A DNA stretch of 64,000 bases, taken from NCBI RefSeq assembly GCF_002368335.1, contig NZ_AP018288.1, forward strand, positions 5,288,454-5,352,453, read 5' to 3'. Of this stretch, positions 8,966 through 18,178 are shown piece after piece; within the stretch, counting starts at the first letter, position 1; each line of letters begins with the position of its first letter. A program made the translations under genes and the position numbers. Source of the stretch: Nostoc sp. NIES-4103 (GTDB taxonomy: Bacteria; Cyanobacteriota; Cyanobacteriia; Cyanobacteriales; Nostocaceae). The notes beneath the pieces were generated by a model. It saw nothing but the letters and a program-made list of their open reading frames with translations, ran no database searches and had not been told where the DNA came from.

Positions 8966-10420
8966 CTAGTGTGTAGCTGCTTGAGTACGGCGTTCTTTCA
9001 AGTAGGAGAAAAACTCGGCACCTTCGCGCAGACGACGTACTAACATTTGGCGGTCAGTTAACATTTCCTTGACGATTGGTGCGATCGCTTTGGGACGAAA
9101 GTAGAATTTACGGTACATGCGCTCAACGGCATCTTCAATTTCCGCACTGGAAAGACTAGGATATTGCAGTGTGGAGGTTTGAATGCCAGAGTTAGCAACT
9201 AAAGCCTGGTCGCTAAACCAGCCGTTGGCTTTGGCTTGTTCATAAAGTTCTGTGCCGGGATAAGGTGCGGCGATGGAAACTTGAATGGTATGGGGACTGA
9301 GTTCGCAAGCAAAGCGAATTGTTTCTTCCACAGTTTCTTTAGTTTCAATTGGCAGTCCAATAATAAAGGTACCGTGGACGGTAATGCCAAGTTTGTGGCA
9401 GTTTTTCATAAATTCCCGCGCCACCTCTAGCTTGATGCCTTTTTTTATGCCGTTGAGAATATTTTGGTTACCAGACTCAAAACCCACTAGCAACAATCGC
9501 AGACCATTGTCACGCAGTTGTTTGAGGGTATCGTAGTCTAAGTTAGCGCGGGCGTTACAACTCCAGGTTAGCTTGAGTCGCTTCATGTGTTCGCTAATGG
9601 CGATCGCTCGATGTTTATCAATGGTAAAGGTATCATCATCAAACATATATTCCCTTACCTTGTCACCAAAGATGGCTTTGGCTTCTTCCATCTCGCGTCC
9701 CACAGCTTCGGGGCTTTTATGGCGGTAGAGGTGACCGCCAATTGTCTGCGGCCAAAGACAGAAGGTACATTTTGCCGGACAACCACGCCCAGTATAAAAG
9801 GAAATATACGGATGCAGCAGGTAGCCAATGAAATATTTTCTAATGTCTAGGTCACGTCCATAAACTGGTAAGACGCTGGGCATAGCATCCCAATCATGGA
9901 TCAATGGCCGCTCTTCATTGTGCTGTATATTAAAGTTCTGGTCACGGTAGCTCAAACCCTTGATTTCTGACCAAGATTTACCTTCGGCTAGTTCCTTGCA
10001 GGTATAGTCAAATTCATTGCGACATACAAAGTCGATGACTGGGTGATCTCGTAGCGTTTCCTCTGGTAAGACAGCTACATGCGCCCCAACAAAACCTATT
10101 TGGACATCTGGATTTGTAGCTTTTATCGCCTCAGCACACTTGACATCATTAGTCAATGAAGGTGTACTGGTGTGCATGATAATCAGTTCGTAGTCTTTGG
10201 CGATTTTCAGCACATCCTCCACAGTTTGACCATGTGGTGGAGCATCTACAAGCTTGCTACCTGGTACAAGTGCCGCAGGTTGCGCCAACCATGTAGGATA
10301 CCAAAAAGAAGTAATTTCACGCTTGGCTTGGTATCGCGAACCGGCACCACCATCAAATCCATCAAAGGAAGGAGGATTGAGGAACAGAGTTTTCTTCACT
10401 GATATCTCTCCCACACTCAT
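8966..10420 (-). CDS. hpnJ: Hopanoid radical SAM protein HpnJ
   Basis: 484 residues. The N-terminal 150 or so residues form a B12-binding-like Rossmann region (LIIMHTSTPSLTNDV, IGFVGAHVAVLPE). The radical SAM core follows, with the 4Fe-4S motif GCPAKCTFC giving Cys214, Cys218 and Cys221. HpnJ performs the radical ring contraction that turns the glucosamine group of BHT-glucosamine into the cyclitol of BHT cyclitol ether. It sits just upstream of hpnK on the same strand, which supports this over other B12-dependent radical SAM enzymes. The ATG lacks a strong ribosome site. Length is normal for the family. Confidence 0.88.
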   Translation of the reverse strand: MSVGEISVKKTLFLNPPSFDGFDGGAGSRYQAKREITSFWYPTWLAQPAALVPGSKLVDAPPHGQTVEDVLKIAKDYELIIMHTSTPSLTNDVKCAEAIKATNPDVQIGFVGAHVAVLPEETLRDHPVIDFVCRNEFDYTCKELAEGKSWSEIKGLSYRDQNFNIQHNEERPLIHDWDAMPSVLPVYGRDLDIRKYFIGYLLHPYISFYTGRGCPAKCTFCLWPQTIGGHLYRHKSPEAVGREMEEAKAIFGDKVREYMFDDDTFTIDKHRAIAISEHMKRLKLTWSCNARANLDYDTLKQLRDNGLRLLLVGFESGNQNILNGIKKGIKLEVAREFMKNCHKLGITVHGTFIIGLPIETKETVEETIRFACELSPHTIQVSIAAPYPGTELYEQAKANGWFSDQALVANSGIQTSTLQYPSLSSAEIEDAVERMYRKFYFRPKAIAPIVKEMLTDRQMLVRRLREGAEFFSYLKERRTQAATH

Positions 10421-10446
10421 TGTTTCAGTTAATCTACAAAAATATA

Positions 10447-10530
10447 AAAAATTGGAATTGGGAATTGGGAATTGGGAATTGGGAATTGGGAATTGGGAAT
10501 TGGGAATTGGGAATTGGGAATGGGGAATTG
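10447..10530. repeat. Tandem GGGAATT heptamer array
   Basis: About eleven nearly perfect copies of the 7-bp unit GGGAATT, ending in variants (GGGAATG, GGTAATT). There are no spacers, so it is not a CRISPR array. Its reverse-complement form recurs at about 63269-63356. Confidence 0.95.
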
Positions 10531-10550
10531 GTAATTGAGAATGGGTTTAG

Positions 10551-10628
10551 TTATTCTCCCCCTCATCCCCCTCATCTCCCTCATCTCCCTCATCTTCCCC
10601 TACTCCCCACTCCCCACTCCCCACTCCC
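10551..10628. repeat. CTCATCTCC-type low-complexity tract
   Basis: Runs of CTCATCTCC / CTCATCCCC followed by CCCACTCC heptamers. The same family occurs at 12768-12810, 15240-15304, 33967-34060 and, reversed, at 13730-13755, 51199-51260 and 56600-56635. Confidence 0.85.
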
Positions 10629-10636
10629 TAACTAAA

Positions 10637-11467
10637 TTAGCTGGCTTTGACGTTGACACTGATAAACTGTTGAATCAGTGCAATTACTTCATTGCGGCTG
10701 AGTTTTTCTCTACCATTAGCCAGAGCGTCAAGAGTACCATGAGCCAAGGTTAACGGAATTTGGCAGAAGTCTAAAGCAGGGCCAGCAGGAAGAGATTTAG
10801 TATAAGCATCTGCTAGCAGTAAATTGCGATGTGCATACTCATGTAGATTTGCTACAGTCCATCCTTCAGGAAAGAAGTCTACCCCACGTCCCAAATCTTC
10901 AATGTGGTTACGCAGGATGTTAACCGCTTGTAGACCACGGCCAAATCCAATTGCTTGAGTGCGGTTAGTCTGCGTTCCGTCGTACCAAGTCCATAAATCC
11001 GAGAGTAATAAACCAACTGCACCTGCAACCCCAAAGGTATAACGATCCAAATCTGACTCTGTATCAATTTTCCAATTTCTTTCTGCCCAGTAAGCCATAC
11101 GGTCTGCCATGGCTGCGGTAGCATCCCAAATCCGAGGTGCGATCGCTTCAGGTGCTAGTATTGACCATTCTCTCACCCTCACGGTAACTTCTTGTAAAGT
11201 ATTCTCGTACTCACCAAAGCCTACCGAGAAAGCATCGACTGGGAACCCATCAACACCTGCCTGTAATGTCAAGCTAATCATTCGCAACAGCTTCGCCTTA
11301 GTCAGATTATCCAGTTCGGGATGATCTTCAATTTCATCAATGGCACGCATACACAAGTATGCAGAAGCTACTGCTTCTTGCAGCCCTGGCGGTAATATGC
11401 TAATTGGAATATAAAAAGTTCGGCTAGTTGCTTTGAGGATTTGCAATGCATCACTACGTAAATCCAT
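10637..11467 (-). CDS. Squalene/phytoene synthase family protein
   Basis: 276 residues from ATG 11467, which has AGGGGAG seven bases upstream; the frame opens 33 bases earlier but without such support. All-alpha prenyl synthase fold. The first aspartate-rich motif is intact (RAIDEIED, Asp44 and Asp48). The second, normally NxxRDxxED, reads NILRNHIED, so its first Asp is Asn187 while Asp191 remains. RTFYIPI near the start and GVDFFPEGW after the second motif also fit. Such enzymes condense two farnesyl or geranylgeranyl diphosphates head to head. Next to hpnJ and hpnK, a role in making squalene for hopanoids is the natural guess, but the changed motif leaves the reaction open. Confidence 0.78.
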   Translation of the reverse strand: MDLRSDALQILKATSRTFYIPISILPPGLQEAVASAYLCMRAIDEIEDHPELDNLTKAKLLRMISLTLQAGVDGFPVDAFSVGFGEYENTLQEVTVRVREWSILAPEAIAPRIWDATAAMADRMAYWAERNWKIDTESDLDRYTFGVAGAVGLLLSDLWTWYDGTQTNRTQAIGFGRGLQAVNILRNHIEDLGRGVDFFPEGWTVANLHEYAHRNLLLADAYTKSLPAGPALDFCQIPLTLAHGTLDALANGREKLSRNEVIALIQQFISVNVKAS

Positions 11468-11804
11468 GTCTCCACTCCCCTCTTGTTTCTGACACCACAT
11501 GCAGTTTGCAATTTTCTGATAATACTGGATCTAGTTGTTACTAAACCTAAAAAACTTTGGATACTTTAGTATTTCATCTAAAAATTGATGGTTTATAGTA
11601 TCATAAGTGACAAAAACCTCAAATTGAGCCAAGCAAAATCTAGTATATAAGACTTTAGTTACACCAATTTGTTGCGTGTGGGCTGACATATGCATCAGCA
11701 ATTTTTGGTGTAAATATAAACAATCATGCTAAAATTTAATAGGTAATAACTAAAACTTTTTCAGTAGGTAAAACCTAATTTAAGTGGTAAAGCAAAATTA
11801 TTTA

Positions 11805-11904
11805 TGTCATTGCGAACGAAGTGAAGCAATCCAAAGCCCTTGCGGTTGCTACCGTTCGGATTCTCCGAACGAGTACGTTTTACTTTGCTCTACTCGCAAT
11901 GACA
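11805..11904. repeat. 100-bp palindromic dispersed repeat
   Basis: Bounded by TGTCATTGCGA (11805-11815) and its exact complement TCGCAATGACA (11894-11904). The interior has a second inverted pair (CCGTTCGGA / TCCGAACG). Sequences starting TGTCATTGCGAA-GAAG-GAAGCAATC are a common dispersed repeat in many bacterial genomes. Only one copy is in this window. Confidence 0.7.
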
Positions 11905-12500
11905 AATGTATACTTAATTTTGTACAACTACTTATATAGTGATAGCTACCGCAGGCGTGAGTTAGTCTGAGAGGATTTTTGAAAAGTCTTACAGAGTGCT
12001 TTGGAAACCATTGCAACGTAGTCGCTCTCTATGACAAACTGCTGTCACCACAGCGAAGCGCGTTAGCAAGTTCCAAAAATTAAATTATTCAATCTTGAGA
12101 AGAAAGATGATTATAAAATTCTTCTTTCTCTGTTTTTTTGCCTCCTCTGCCTGTAGGCGCGATACAATATTTTTTAGAATGGAAGTCCCTTAGCGAGGAA
12201 CGAGCTTCACTAGAAATCTCGTTAAATTCAAAACTATTTTTGACAAATCTGATAGGATTGCCACACAGTTTTGGGAATAAATAAAGTATCTGGCTTTCCA
12301 TTTTTATGTTTTCTAATTAAGGAATTTAGTCTAAGAGATGATTTATAAAGTAAACCTTTAAATATCTAAAAACTTTTAATTCTAACCATTTGGTTAAAGA
12401 CTTTTTTTACCAATTACTTTTAATCCATCAGCAACCTGAGTGGGGTTAATTTTGCAGTTTTAGATGCTTCTAGTGCGCTGTGGGCAAGGTATCCAGCTAA

Positions 12501-12668
12501 CCATTAAGAGAAAGTAATCACATTATCATACTGATTTTCAATCAAGCCTCTGAAGGTACTGTTAATGCTGCTTGTGGTCTAGCTGCTAGTGTGCGCTCCA
12601 TTCAGATAGCCAAGGACGCAAATAATAGGCTAGACAAGACTTTAGCTGAGTTAGATAATGAAGCTTAA
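12501..12668 (+). pseudogene. Possible 3' remnant of a small gene
   Basis: A 55-codon frame after a stop, with no ATG, GTG or TTG at its beginning, reads NQASEGTVNAACGLAASVRS and then IQIAKDANNRLDKTLAELDN before TAA. The composition (heptad-like helix at the end) looks like real protein, unlike the surrounding DNA. I do not recognise the family. It may be the end of a deleted gene. Confidence 0.3.
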
Positions 12669-12910
12669 ACATGTAGTGTGATACAGCCAGGGAATTTAGA
12701 GTCACAATGGTGACTTTTTAGCAGGTAAAAGGCAGGAGACAGCAATTATTCTGTTAGTTTCCCTATCACCCTGATCTCCCCATCTCCCTCATCTTCTCAC
12801 TCTCCCTTGCTAACCAATTTTGTAACAAAATCTGTAACGACGATGTGATTTAAGCTTGTACTCGTTTAGATTGATGAAAAATCTACGGGTAATCCCTGAA
12901 TGAAAGGGTA

Positions 12911-13774
12911 ATGTTGCTTAAAGATATACGAGATTATCAAATTCTGTTTCTGGGCTTATTTCTAGTATTGGGAATTGGTACAAGGGACTGGACGCTACGA
13001 CCTGATCTGATTGGAGTCGCGATCGCCACTTGTTTAGCAACGCAGTGGATACTGTCATTTGTCATTGGTCAAAATCAAAAAACAAATGATACAGCACATA
13101 TGAGGAATCTTCGTAGTGCTTTGATTACCTCATTGGGACTGAGTTTGCTTTTGCGAGCTGACCACTGGACAACAATGGCTTTAGCAGCAACAAGTGCGAT
13201 CGCTAGTAAATTTCTTTTCCAAGTCGGTGAAAAGCATTTCTTCAATCCTGCTAATTTTGGTATCATTTTTGCCTTATTGTTAGCGCCCGATGCTTGGGTT
13301 TCCCCAGGACAGTGGGGCGAACAATGGTGGTATGGACTATTATTTGCTGGCACTGGTGGCATGATTTTACAACGCATTGGTCGTTGGGACACTACAGCAG
13401 CTTTTTTGGGTGCATACTCCTTGCTAGAAGCAATTCGTAATCTTTGGCTGGGTTGGACTTGGGATGTTTACTGGCATAGGTTGATGAGCGGTTCTCTGCT
13501 GCTGTTTGCCTTATTCATGATCACCGATCCCCGGTCAATTCCCAACGCTCGAATTGCGCGTGTAGTTTGGGCAGTGTGCATCGCCATTTTGACTTTTATT
13601 CTGAGAAATTACTTCTTTATTTCCACCGCAGTTTTCTGGGCATTGTTCACCCTTGCACCACTAACCATCTTGTTAGATTTTCTCTGGTCAGCCGAGCGAT
13701 TTTCTTGGTTAGGGGATGGCGTTGGGAGATGGGGGGATGAGAGGGATGAGGGAGAAATAACTCCTAACTCCTAA
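12911..13774 (+). CDS. RnfD/NqrB-like integral membrane protein
   Basis: 287 residues with eight to nine predicted membrane helices. EKHFFNPANFGI matches the family's HPFNPA-type loop, and LFALFMITDPRSIPN matches the MATDP motif of RnfD and NqrB. The motif that carries covalently bound FMN in those proteins (S/T-G-A-T) is not visible, and no other rnf or nqr gene is nearby. It is therefore an orphan relative that may have lost the flavin. AAAGGG lies just upstream of the ATG. The last 15 residues (WGDERDEGEITPNS) come from a spacer repeat that has run into the 3' end. The DUF2330 gene starts 55 bp downstream and is probably co-transcribed. Confidence 0.7.
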   Translation: MLLKDIRDYQILFLGLFLVLGIGTRDWTLRPDLIGVAIATCLATQWILSFVIGQNQKTNDTAHMRNLRSALITSLGLSLLLRADHWTTMALAATSAIASKFLFQVGEKHFFNPANFGIIFALLLAPDAWVSPGQWGEQWWYGLLFAGTGGMILQRIGRWDTTAAFLGAYSLLEAIRNLWLGWTWDVYWHRLMSGSLLLFALFMITDPRSIPNARIARVVWAVCIAILTFILRNYFFISTAVFWALFTLAPLTILLDFLWSAERFSWLGDGVGRWGDERDEGEITPNS

Positions 13775-13806
13775 CTCCTAACTCCTAACTCCTAACTCCT
13801 AACTCA
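13730..13806. repeat. Repeat tract overlapping the 3' end of the RnfD-like gene
   Basis: GGGAGATGGGGGGATGAG-type units followed by six tandem copies of CTAACTC (about 13763-13806). The tract supplies the last codons and stop of the preceding gene. Confidence 0.85.
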
Positions 13807-13829
13807 GCACTTTAAAAAAGAGGTATAAA

Positions 13830-15203
13830 ATGAAGCGTTTAAGATTGATAATTCCATTATTAGTGGCATTGATAGCTGTGCTGTGCTTTGCACCGACAGC
13901 TTGGGCATTCTGTGGATTTTATGTTGCTAAAGCTGATGCTAAATTGTACAACAAAGCTTCTCAGGTGGTGATTGCGCGAGATGGCGATCGCACTGTCTTA
14001 ACGATGGCAAACGATTTTCAAGGAGAAGTGAAAGATTTTGCAATGGTAGTACCAGTACCGACGGTGCTGCAAAAAGAACAAGTCCGCATTGCCCAACCTA
14101 AGATTGTCGAACGTTTGGATGCTTTTAGCGCGCCACGATTAGTCGAGTATTTTGACTCTGATCCATGTGCCACAAGCAGGCGTGGACTACCCATACTAGA
14201 AGCACCGATGTCAGCAGTTAGTAATGAAGCAGCCAGGGCGAGGGATGATGCTAGCTTGGGTGTAACGGTTGAGGCTCGTTTTAACGTTGGTGAATATGAC
14301 ATTGTAATTCTCAGTGCTAAAGAATCTGGCGGGTTGGAAACTTGGCTCAACCGCAATGGCTATAAAATTCCTAGAGGAGCAAAACAGTTACTTAAGCCCT
14401 ACATCCGTTCCTCCATGAAATTCTTTGTTGCCAAAGTCAACCTAGATAAATTCTCCGAATCTGGCTATCAGTTTCTCCGTCCACTGCAAATTTTTTATCA
14501 GTCACCCAAGTTCATGCTGCCAATTCGTTTAGGCATGATCAACGCCACAAAAGAGCAGGATTTGATTGTATATATCCTATCGTCTCAAGGACAAGCAGAA
14601 ATCACCAACTACCGGACTGTAAAAATCCCATCAAACGCTAACATTCCTCTGTTTGTCAAAGATGAATTTAGCGACTTTTACAAGTCTATGTTTCAAACTT
14701 CTTATATCAGAGAAGATAAGAAAGTTGCTTTTTTAGAGTATGCATGGGACATGAGTAATTGCGATCCCTGTTCTGCCGAACCCTTGAGTCAAGAAGAACT
14801 CAAGCAAGCAGGCGTGTTTTGGCTGGATAATAATTCTACCAGTGATGCACCAGTACCTCCTGGCTTTAGTCGCCGCTTTCCCACTAGTAATGTCTTCATT
14901 ACGCGATTGCATATCCGCTATACCCGTGACAAATTCCCTGAAGACCCGATATTTCAACAAACCTCCAACCGCGAGTCTTTCCAAGGGCGTTATATTTTGC
15001 AACATCCTTTTACAGGTGAACTTAAGTGTCAAGCAGGCAGAGAATACAAGCGGTCTTTGCCCAAACGTTTTGAACAAGAAGCCCAAACCCTTGCTAAGCT
15101 AACCAACTGGAATATCCAAAACATTCGCAAAAAAATGCAGTTGAGTGTGGGTAATTTCACTACTTCCTGGTGGGAAAATTTTTTCTCCTGGCTGGGATTT
15201 TAA
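13830..15203 (+). CDS. DUF2330 domain exported protein
   Basis: 457 residues. A clear signal peptide (LLVALIAVLCFAPTAWA, cleavage after Ala26) is followed at once by FCGFYVAKADAKLYNKASQV, the hallmark start of DUF2330 proteins, then VVIARDGDRTVLTMANDFQG and AMVVPVPTVL. The mature chain has conserved cysteines (Cys28, and a pair in SNCDPCSAEP) that may bind metal or form disulphides. Function is unknown. The ATG has AGAGG seven bases upstream. It probably shares a transcript with the RnfD-like gene before it; that pairing may mean a redox or envelope role, which is inference. Confidence 0.82.
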   Translation: MKRLRLIIPLLVALIAVLCFAPTAWAFCGFYVAKADAKLYNKASQVVIARDGDRTVLTMANDFQGEVKDFAMVVPVPTVLQKEQVRIAQPKIVERLDAFSAPRLVEYFDSDPCATSRRGLPILEAPMSAVSNEAARARDDASLGVTVEARFNVGEYDIVILSAKESGGLETWLNRNGYKIPRGAKQLLKPYIRSSMKFFVAKVNLDKFSESGYQFLRPLQIFYQSPKFMLPIRLGMINATKEQDLIVYILSSQGQAEITNYRTVKIPSNANIPLFVKDEFSDFYKSMFQTSYIREDKKVAFLEYAWDMSNCDPCSAEPLSQEELKQAGVFWLDNNSTSDAPVPPGFSRRFPTSNVFITRLHIRYTRDKFPEDPIFQQTSNRESFQGRYILQHPFTGELKCQAGREYKRSLPKRFEQEAQTLAKLTNWNIQNIRKKMQLSVGNFTTSWWENFFSWLGF

Positions 15204-15239
15204 AAAGTTGTCAGTTGTCATTGGTCATTTGTCATTTGT

Positions 15240-15304
15240 TATTCTCCCTCATCTCCCTCATCTCCCTGCTCCCCTACTCCCCTGCTCCCCTGCTCCCCTG
15301 CCTC
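15240..15304. repeat. CTCATCTCC / CTGCTCCC low-complexity tract
   Basis: Three CTCATCTCC-type units, then about six CTGCTCCC/CTACTCCC units, preceded by GTCATTTGTCATT-type heptamers from about 15208. Confidence 0.85.
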
Positions 15305-15436
15305 TACTACTATCGATAGATTTTTTGTGATGGTAGAATAGCAAAAAACACATAGTATCACGACATAGGGTAATTCTCTAAATGATTTTTATACGCAATA
15401 CTATAGTATTCTTGCTTTCTTCGCCAAGAGTTTGAC

Positions 15437-16087
15437 ATGGTTGAATTCGATGAACAGCTACGCCGCTTAGCTACCCAAGCCTGTGGACATCCACCTGGAA
15501 GCCCTCAGCGTCAGAAGCTGCTCACGCAAATAATACGCTTGACTTCCAGTAAACTTTGGAAGGAAAGTACTCCTTACTATCAAGATGCACTGCAACAAAC
15601 TTGGTTATATTTCTGCCGTAACGTTTGCGAAGGTTTGACAGGTCAAACCTATGATCCTGCTTATGGCAGTGTGATCACTTGGTTAAATGCTTACCTCAAA
15701 CGCAGATTACAAGACTTTTACCTGAACCAGTACAAAGAACAGGCTACAACAGTTTCGATCAAGGTTCGTCAGTCTGTGTCGGGTGGAAACAGTGAAGTAA
15801 TTGACCCTGTAGATAACCTACCAGCGACTCCCCAAGCTCCTCCTATTCTGGAAGATTTGGAAGCATGGGTGAAGACAGACTTAGATGGAGAACTAAGTAG
15901 TACTCACATTAAAGGACATCCAAAAGTGAATTGTCAGGTGTTAATTCTCAAACGTCTACCCCCGGAAGTTAGCTGGAAAGAACTGTCTGAGGAATTTGGG
16001 CTACCAATTCCCACATTAAGCAGTTTTTATCAGCGTCAATGCCTACCGCGCTTGCGTAAATTTGCTGAAAATGAGGGTTTGTTATGA
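15437..16087 (+). CDS. Sigma-70 family-like transcription regulator
   Basis: 216 residues, soluble. The N-terminal half (YYQDALQQTWLYFCRNVCEG, then SVITWLNAYLKRRLQDFY) resembles sigma region 2. After an acidic linker around residues 125-150, the C-terminal part (LPPEVSWKELSEEFGLPIPT) is a region-4-like helix-turn-helix. Cyanobacterial proteins of this type are annotated as sigma-70 family factors and are often neighbours of DUF1822, CHAT or TPS genes. It may be a group-3/ECF-like sigma factor for those genes; this is inferred. A HIP1-based terminator follows. Confidence 0.65.
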   Translation: MVEFDEQLRRLATQACGHPPGSPQRQKLLTQIIRLTSSKLWKESTPYYQDALQQTWLYFCRNVCEGLTGQTYDPAYGSVITWLNAYLKRRLQDFYLNQYKEQATTVSIKVRQSVSGGNSEVIDPVDNLPATPQAPPILEDLEAWVKTDLDGELSSTHIKGHPKVNCQVLILKRLPPEVSWKELSEEFGLPIPTLSSFYQRQCLPRLRKFAENEGLL

Positions 16088-16162
16088 CACTAAATTTTTA
16101 ACAATCTCTATGCCTGTAGCTAGTGGCTAACAGGCAACTAAGCAAGTCCAATGAGTAAATTT

Positions 16163-16201
16163 AGCGATCGCTCATCTGTATTGAATGGCGATCGCTTTTT
16201 C
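16163..16201 (+). terminator. Rho-independent terminator built from two HIP1 sites
   Basis: AGCGATCGC (16163-16171) pairs with GCGATCGCT (16188-16196), followed directly by TTTTT. It lies 75 bp after the sigma-like gene. Confidence 0.7.
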
Positions 16202-16226
16202 GCATCAGTTCGACGGTTGCTAAATT

Positions 16227-16430
16227 AACCTGAGTTCGGGATAAGCCCAAACCATGATTCTATCGTTGACTGAAACTTCTAAAACTTACGCAAAACATCT
16301 CTCAAACTCTCATAACTCTGTGATCTCTGTGCCTCTGTGAGTCCAGTCCCCGTCTTGGCTTCTGCCGAGATGGGGAACTGGCGAACCCGAAGGGCGGTTC
16401 GATAAAATCTTCTTAACCCGAACTGAGGTT
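16227..16430. repeat. MITE-like element, family 1, copy A (204 bp)
   Basis: Ends in inverted repeats AACCTGAGTTCGGG (16227-16240) and CCCGAACTGAGGTT (16417-16430; one mismatch). The interior includes AAGCCCAAACCATGATTCTA, TTACGCAAAACATCTCTC and GTCCAGTCCCCGTCTTGG. A longer copy in the opposite orientation lies at 37002-37351. The flanks are AT-rich (AAATT on both sides). Confidence 0.85.
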
Positions 16431-16456
16431 AAATTAATATCATGTTATTTTTATCA

Positions 16457-18079
16457 CTAATATTGCTTGTCATACTCCACTTTGCCGTACTCTAGTTTGA
16501 CTATTCGGTCTGCGAGATGAAAATAGCGATCGTCGTGGCTAATAGCTAGTATTGTTTTGCCCCGCTTTTTCAAATCTGGCAATAACTGAGTGTAGAATAT
16601 TTCTTTGAATACTGGGTCTTGGTCAGCTGCCCATTCGTCAAACAAATAAATTGGTCGGTCTTCTAAGTATGCTGTTAGCAAAGCTAGCCGTTTACGCTGT
16701 CCTTGAGAAAGAGCAGTAGTAGAAAGTTGACCATTTTCAACTTTGACTTTATGCTCTAACTGGAGTTGCTTGAGATATTTTTGGGCTTGAACATCCAAGC
16801 TAGTATTTTCTAAACCTACAAGTTCTTCAAATAAATAAAATTCAGAGAAAACTACCGAAAAATGCTGACGATACCATTCGCGGTTTTGTTCACTAATTAA
16901 CTCTTCATCCAACAAAATTTGACCATTTTCAGGGATATAAAGTCCAGTAATCAGTTTAGCTAAGGTAGATTTACCGCTACCGTTACCACCAACAATAAAT
17001 ACTATTTCTTGAGGATACAGAGTTAAATCGATGGGGCCAAGGATAAAGCTGTTGTCTTCTTGATCTGTGTAATAAACGTGAGTTACACCTTGAAGTTTTA
17101 AGCTGTGCCAATCAGAGTTAAAGCTAGGTGGAACAGTGGCTAATTCAGCCCGATTTGCTAAAGATAAACCAAGAGATTCTATCTTTTGTAAAGCAATATT
17201 TGCTCTACTAATTTGAGGCAGGTTGTTGACAATATTATCCATAGGCAACATCAAATAGGTAAAAGTCAAGATGTAGCCAGACAGAGTTTGAGGAGTGATG
17301 GTAATTATTTTAGGTAGTGCAAACAGTAAAAAACCGATCGCGAAAAAAAATAAGAGTTTACCCCAACTAGTAGTTGTGGCGAACAAAGTCAACCCATCAA
17401 CATTGTGACGCCGGAATCTGACAGCCGTAGATTGCAGATTTTTTGTTAAGAAAAATTGACGGCGTTGATAGTTCAGCTTAAGTTCTTTGATGCCTTCAGT
17501 GATGGTACGAAAATGCTTAAACAGTACATCTTGATCATCACGCGCCAGGGCCAGCAATTTTTCACCTCTGTTCAAAAGCCACTGACAACTGCCTATTGCT
17601 ACCACTATCAAACAGCAAACTAGCAGCAGGACAAACCAAGATAGCCAAGTGATATACACCAAACAACCCAACACTATAGCCAAATCAATGCACAGGAAAG
17701 GCATTAAATACACCGCATGGGCTACTGCTTGCACATCTTCTGTCAAAGTTGCCAACAGTCGAGAACTTCCTAAATTTTCCAGATGACTTAACTCAGAAGC
17801 AAGTATTTGCTGACTTAAGCCCATGCGTAATTGCAGAATAGCATTTTGAGATAGGCGAATCAGCATCACTTGCGAAATGATACTGGTAATGAGTGCGACG
17901 ATGACTAACCCCAAAAAACCCCAAGCTATGGATGTCAAGGATGAAGTATTGCTGAGAGTTGCAGCACTACTGATCAAAGCGATTAATCCAGCGCTACTAC
18001 CACCACTGAGGAAACCCGTAACGATCGCGATCGCCACCATTTCCCAAGAAGAACGTATCAACCAACGTAAAATCCGCAC
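16457..18079 (-). CDS. ABC exporter, cyclic-peptide transporter type
   Basis: 540 residues; a half transporter with six membrane helices (residues 1-290) and a C-terminal ATPase. Walker A is VGGNGSGKST, the signature is LSQGQRKRLALL, and Walker B is PIYLFDEWAAD, whose DEWAADQDP form is typical of the SyrD/PvdE cyclic-peptide exporter family (TIGR01194). It would work as a homodimer in the inner membrane exporting a peptide or lipid-linked compound. No peptide synthetase is in the window. The start is GTG with no clear ribosome site; a stop four codons upstream rules out a longer form. It is divergent from hpnI with about 100 bp between starts. Confidence 0.8.
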   Translation of the reverse strand: MRILRWLIRSSWEMVAIAIVTGFLSGGSSAGLIALISSAATLSNTSSLTSIAWGFLGLVIVALITSIISQVMLIRLSQNAILQLRMGLSQQILASELSHLENLGSSRLLATLTEDVQAVAHAVYLMPFLCIDLAIVLGCLVYITWLSWFVLLLVCCLIVVAIGSCQWLLNRGEKLLALARDDQDVLFKHFRTITEGIKELKLNYQRRQFFLTKNLQSTAVRFRRHNVDGLTLFATTTSWGKLLFFFAIGFLLFALPKIITITPQTLSGYILTFTYLMLPMDNIVNNLPQISRANIALQKIESLGLSLANRAELATVPPSFNSDWHSLKLQGVTHVYYTDQEDNSFILGPIDLTLYPQEIVFIVGGNGSGKSTLAKLITGLYIPENGQILLDEELISEQNREWYRQHFSVVFSEFYLFEELVGLENTSLDVQAQKYLKQLQLEHKVKVENGQLSTTALSQGQRKRLALLTAYLEDRPIYLFDEWAADQDPVFKEIFYTQLLPDLKKRGKTILAISHDDRYFHLADRIVKLEYGKVEYDKQY

Positions 18080-18178
18080 TTGTAGACTCTATACCCCCGA
18101 CAATGCCCGTCTTATGCTCAAAAGCTCATTTACTATATATCTATATTGACTAAACAGTCCAATAACTTGTTGTTTGAG

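Larger units (their letters stand above)
11468..12910. other. Long (1.4 kb) spacer with repeat and gene remnant
   Basis: No complete gene that I trust. It contains a palindromic repeat at 11805-11904, a start-less ORF end at 12501-12668, and a CTCCCTCATC tract near 12775. A 70-codon minus-strand frame at 12089-12301 has low-complexity, non-protein-like content. The rest is AT-rich with scattered poly-T. The size suggests decayed gene content. Confidence 0.45.

Noticed and set aside
10447..10530. Tandem repeats as a possible CRISPR array
   Set aside because: The 7-bp units abut each other with no spacers and no cas genes are present; they are short tandem heptamers.
12089..12301. 70-codon minus-strand frame as a gene
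   Set aside because: No ribosome site, unusual composition, and it lies in a decayed spacer.
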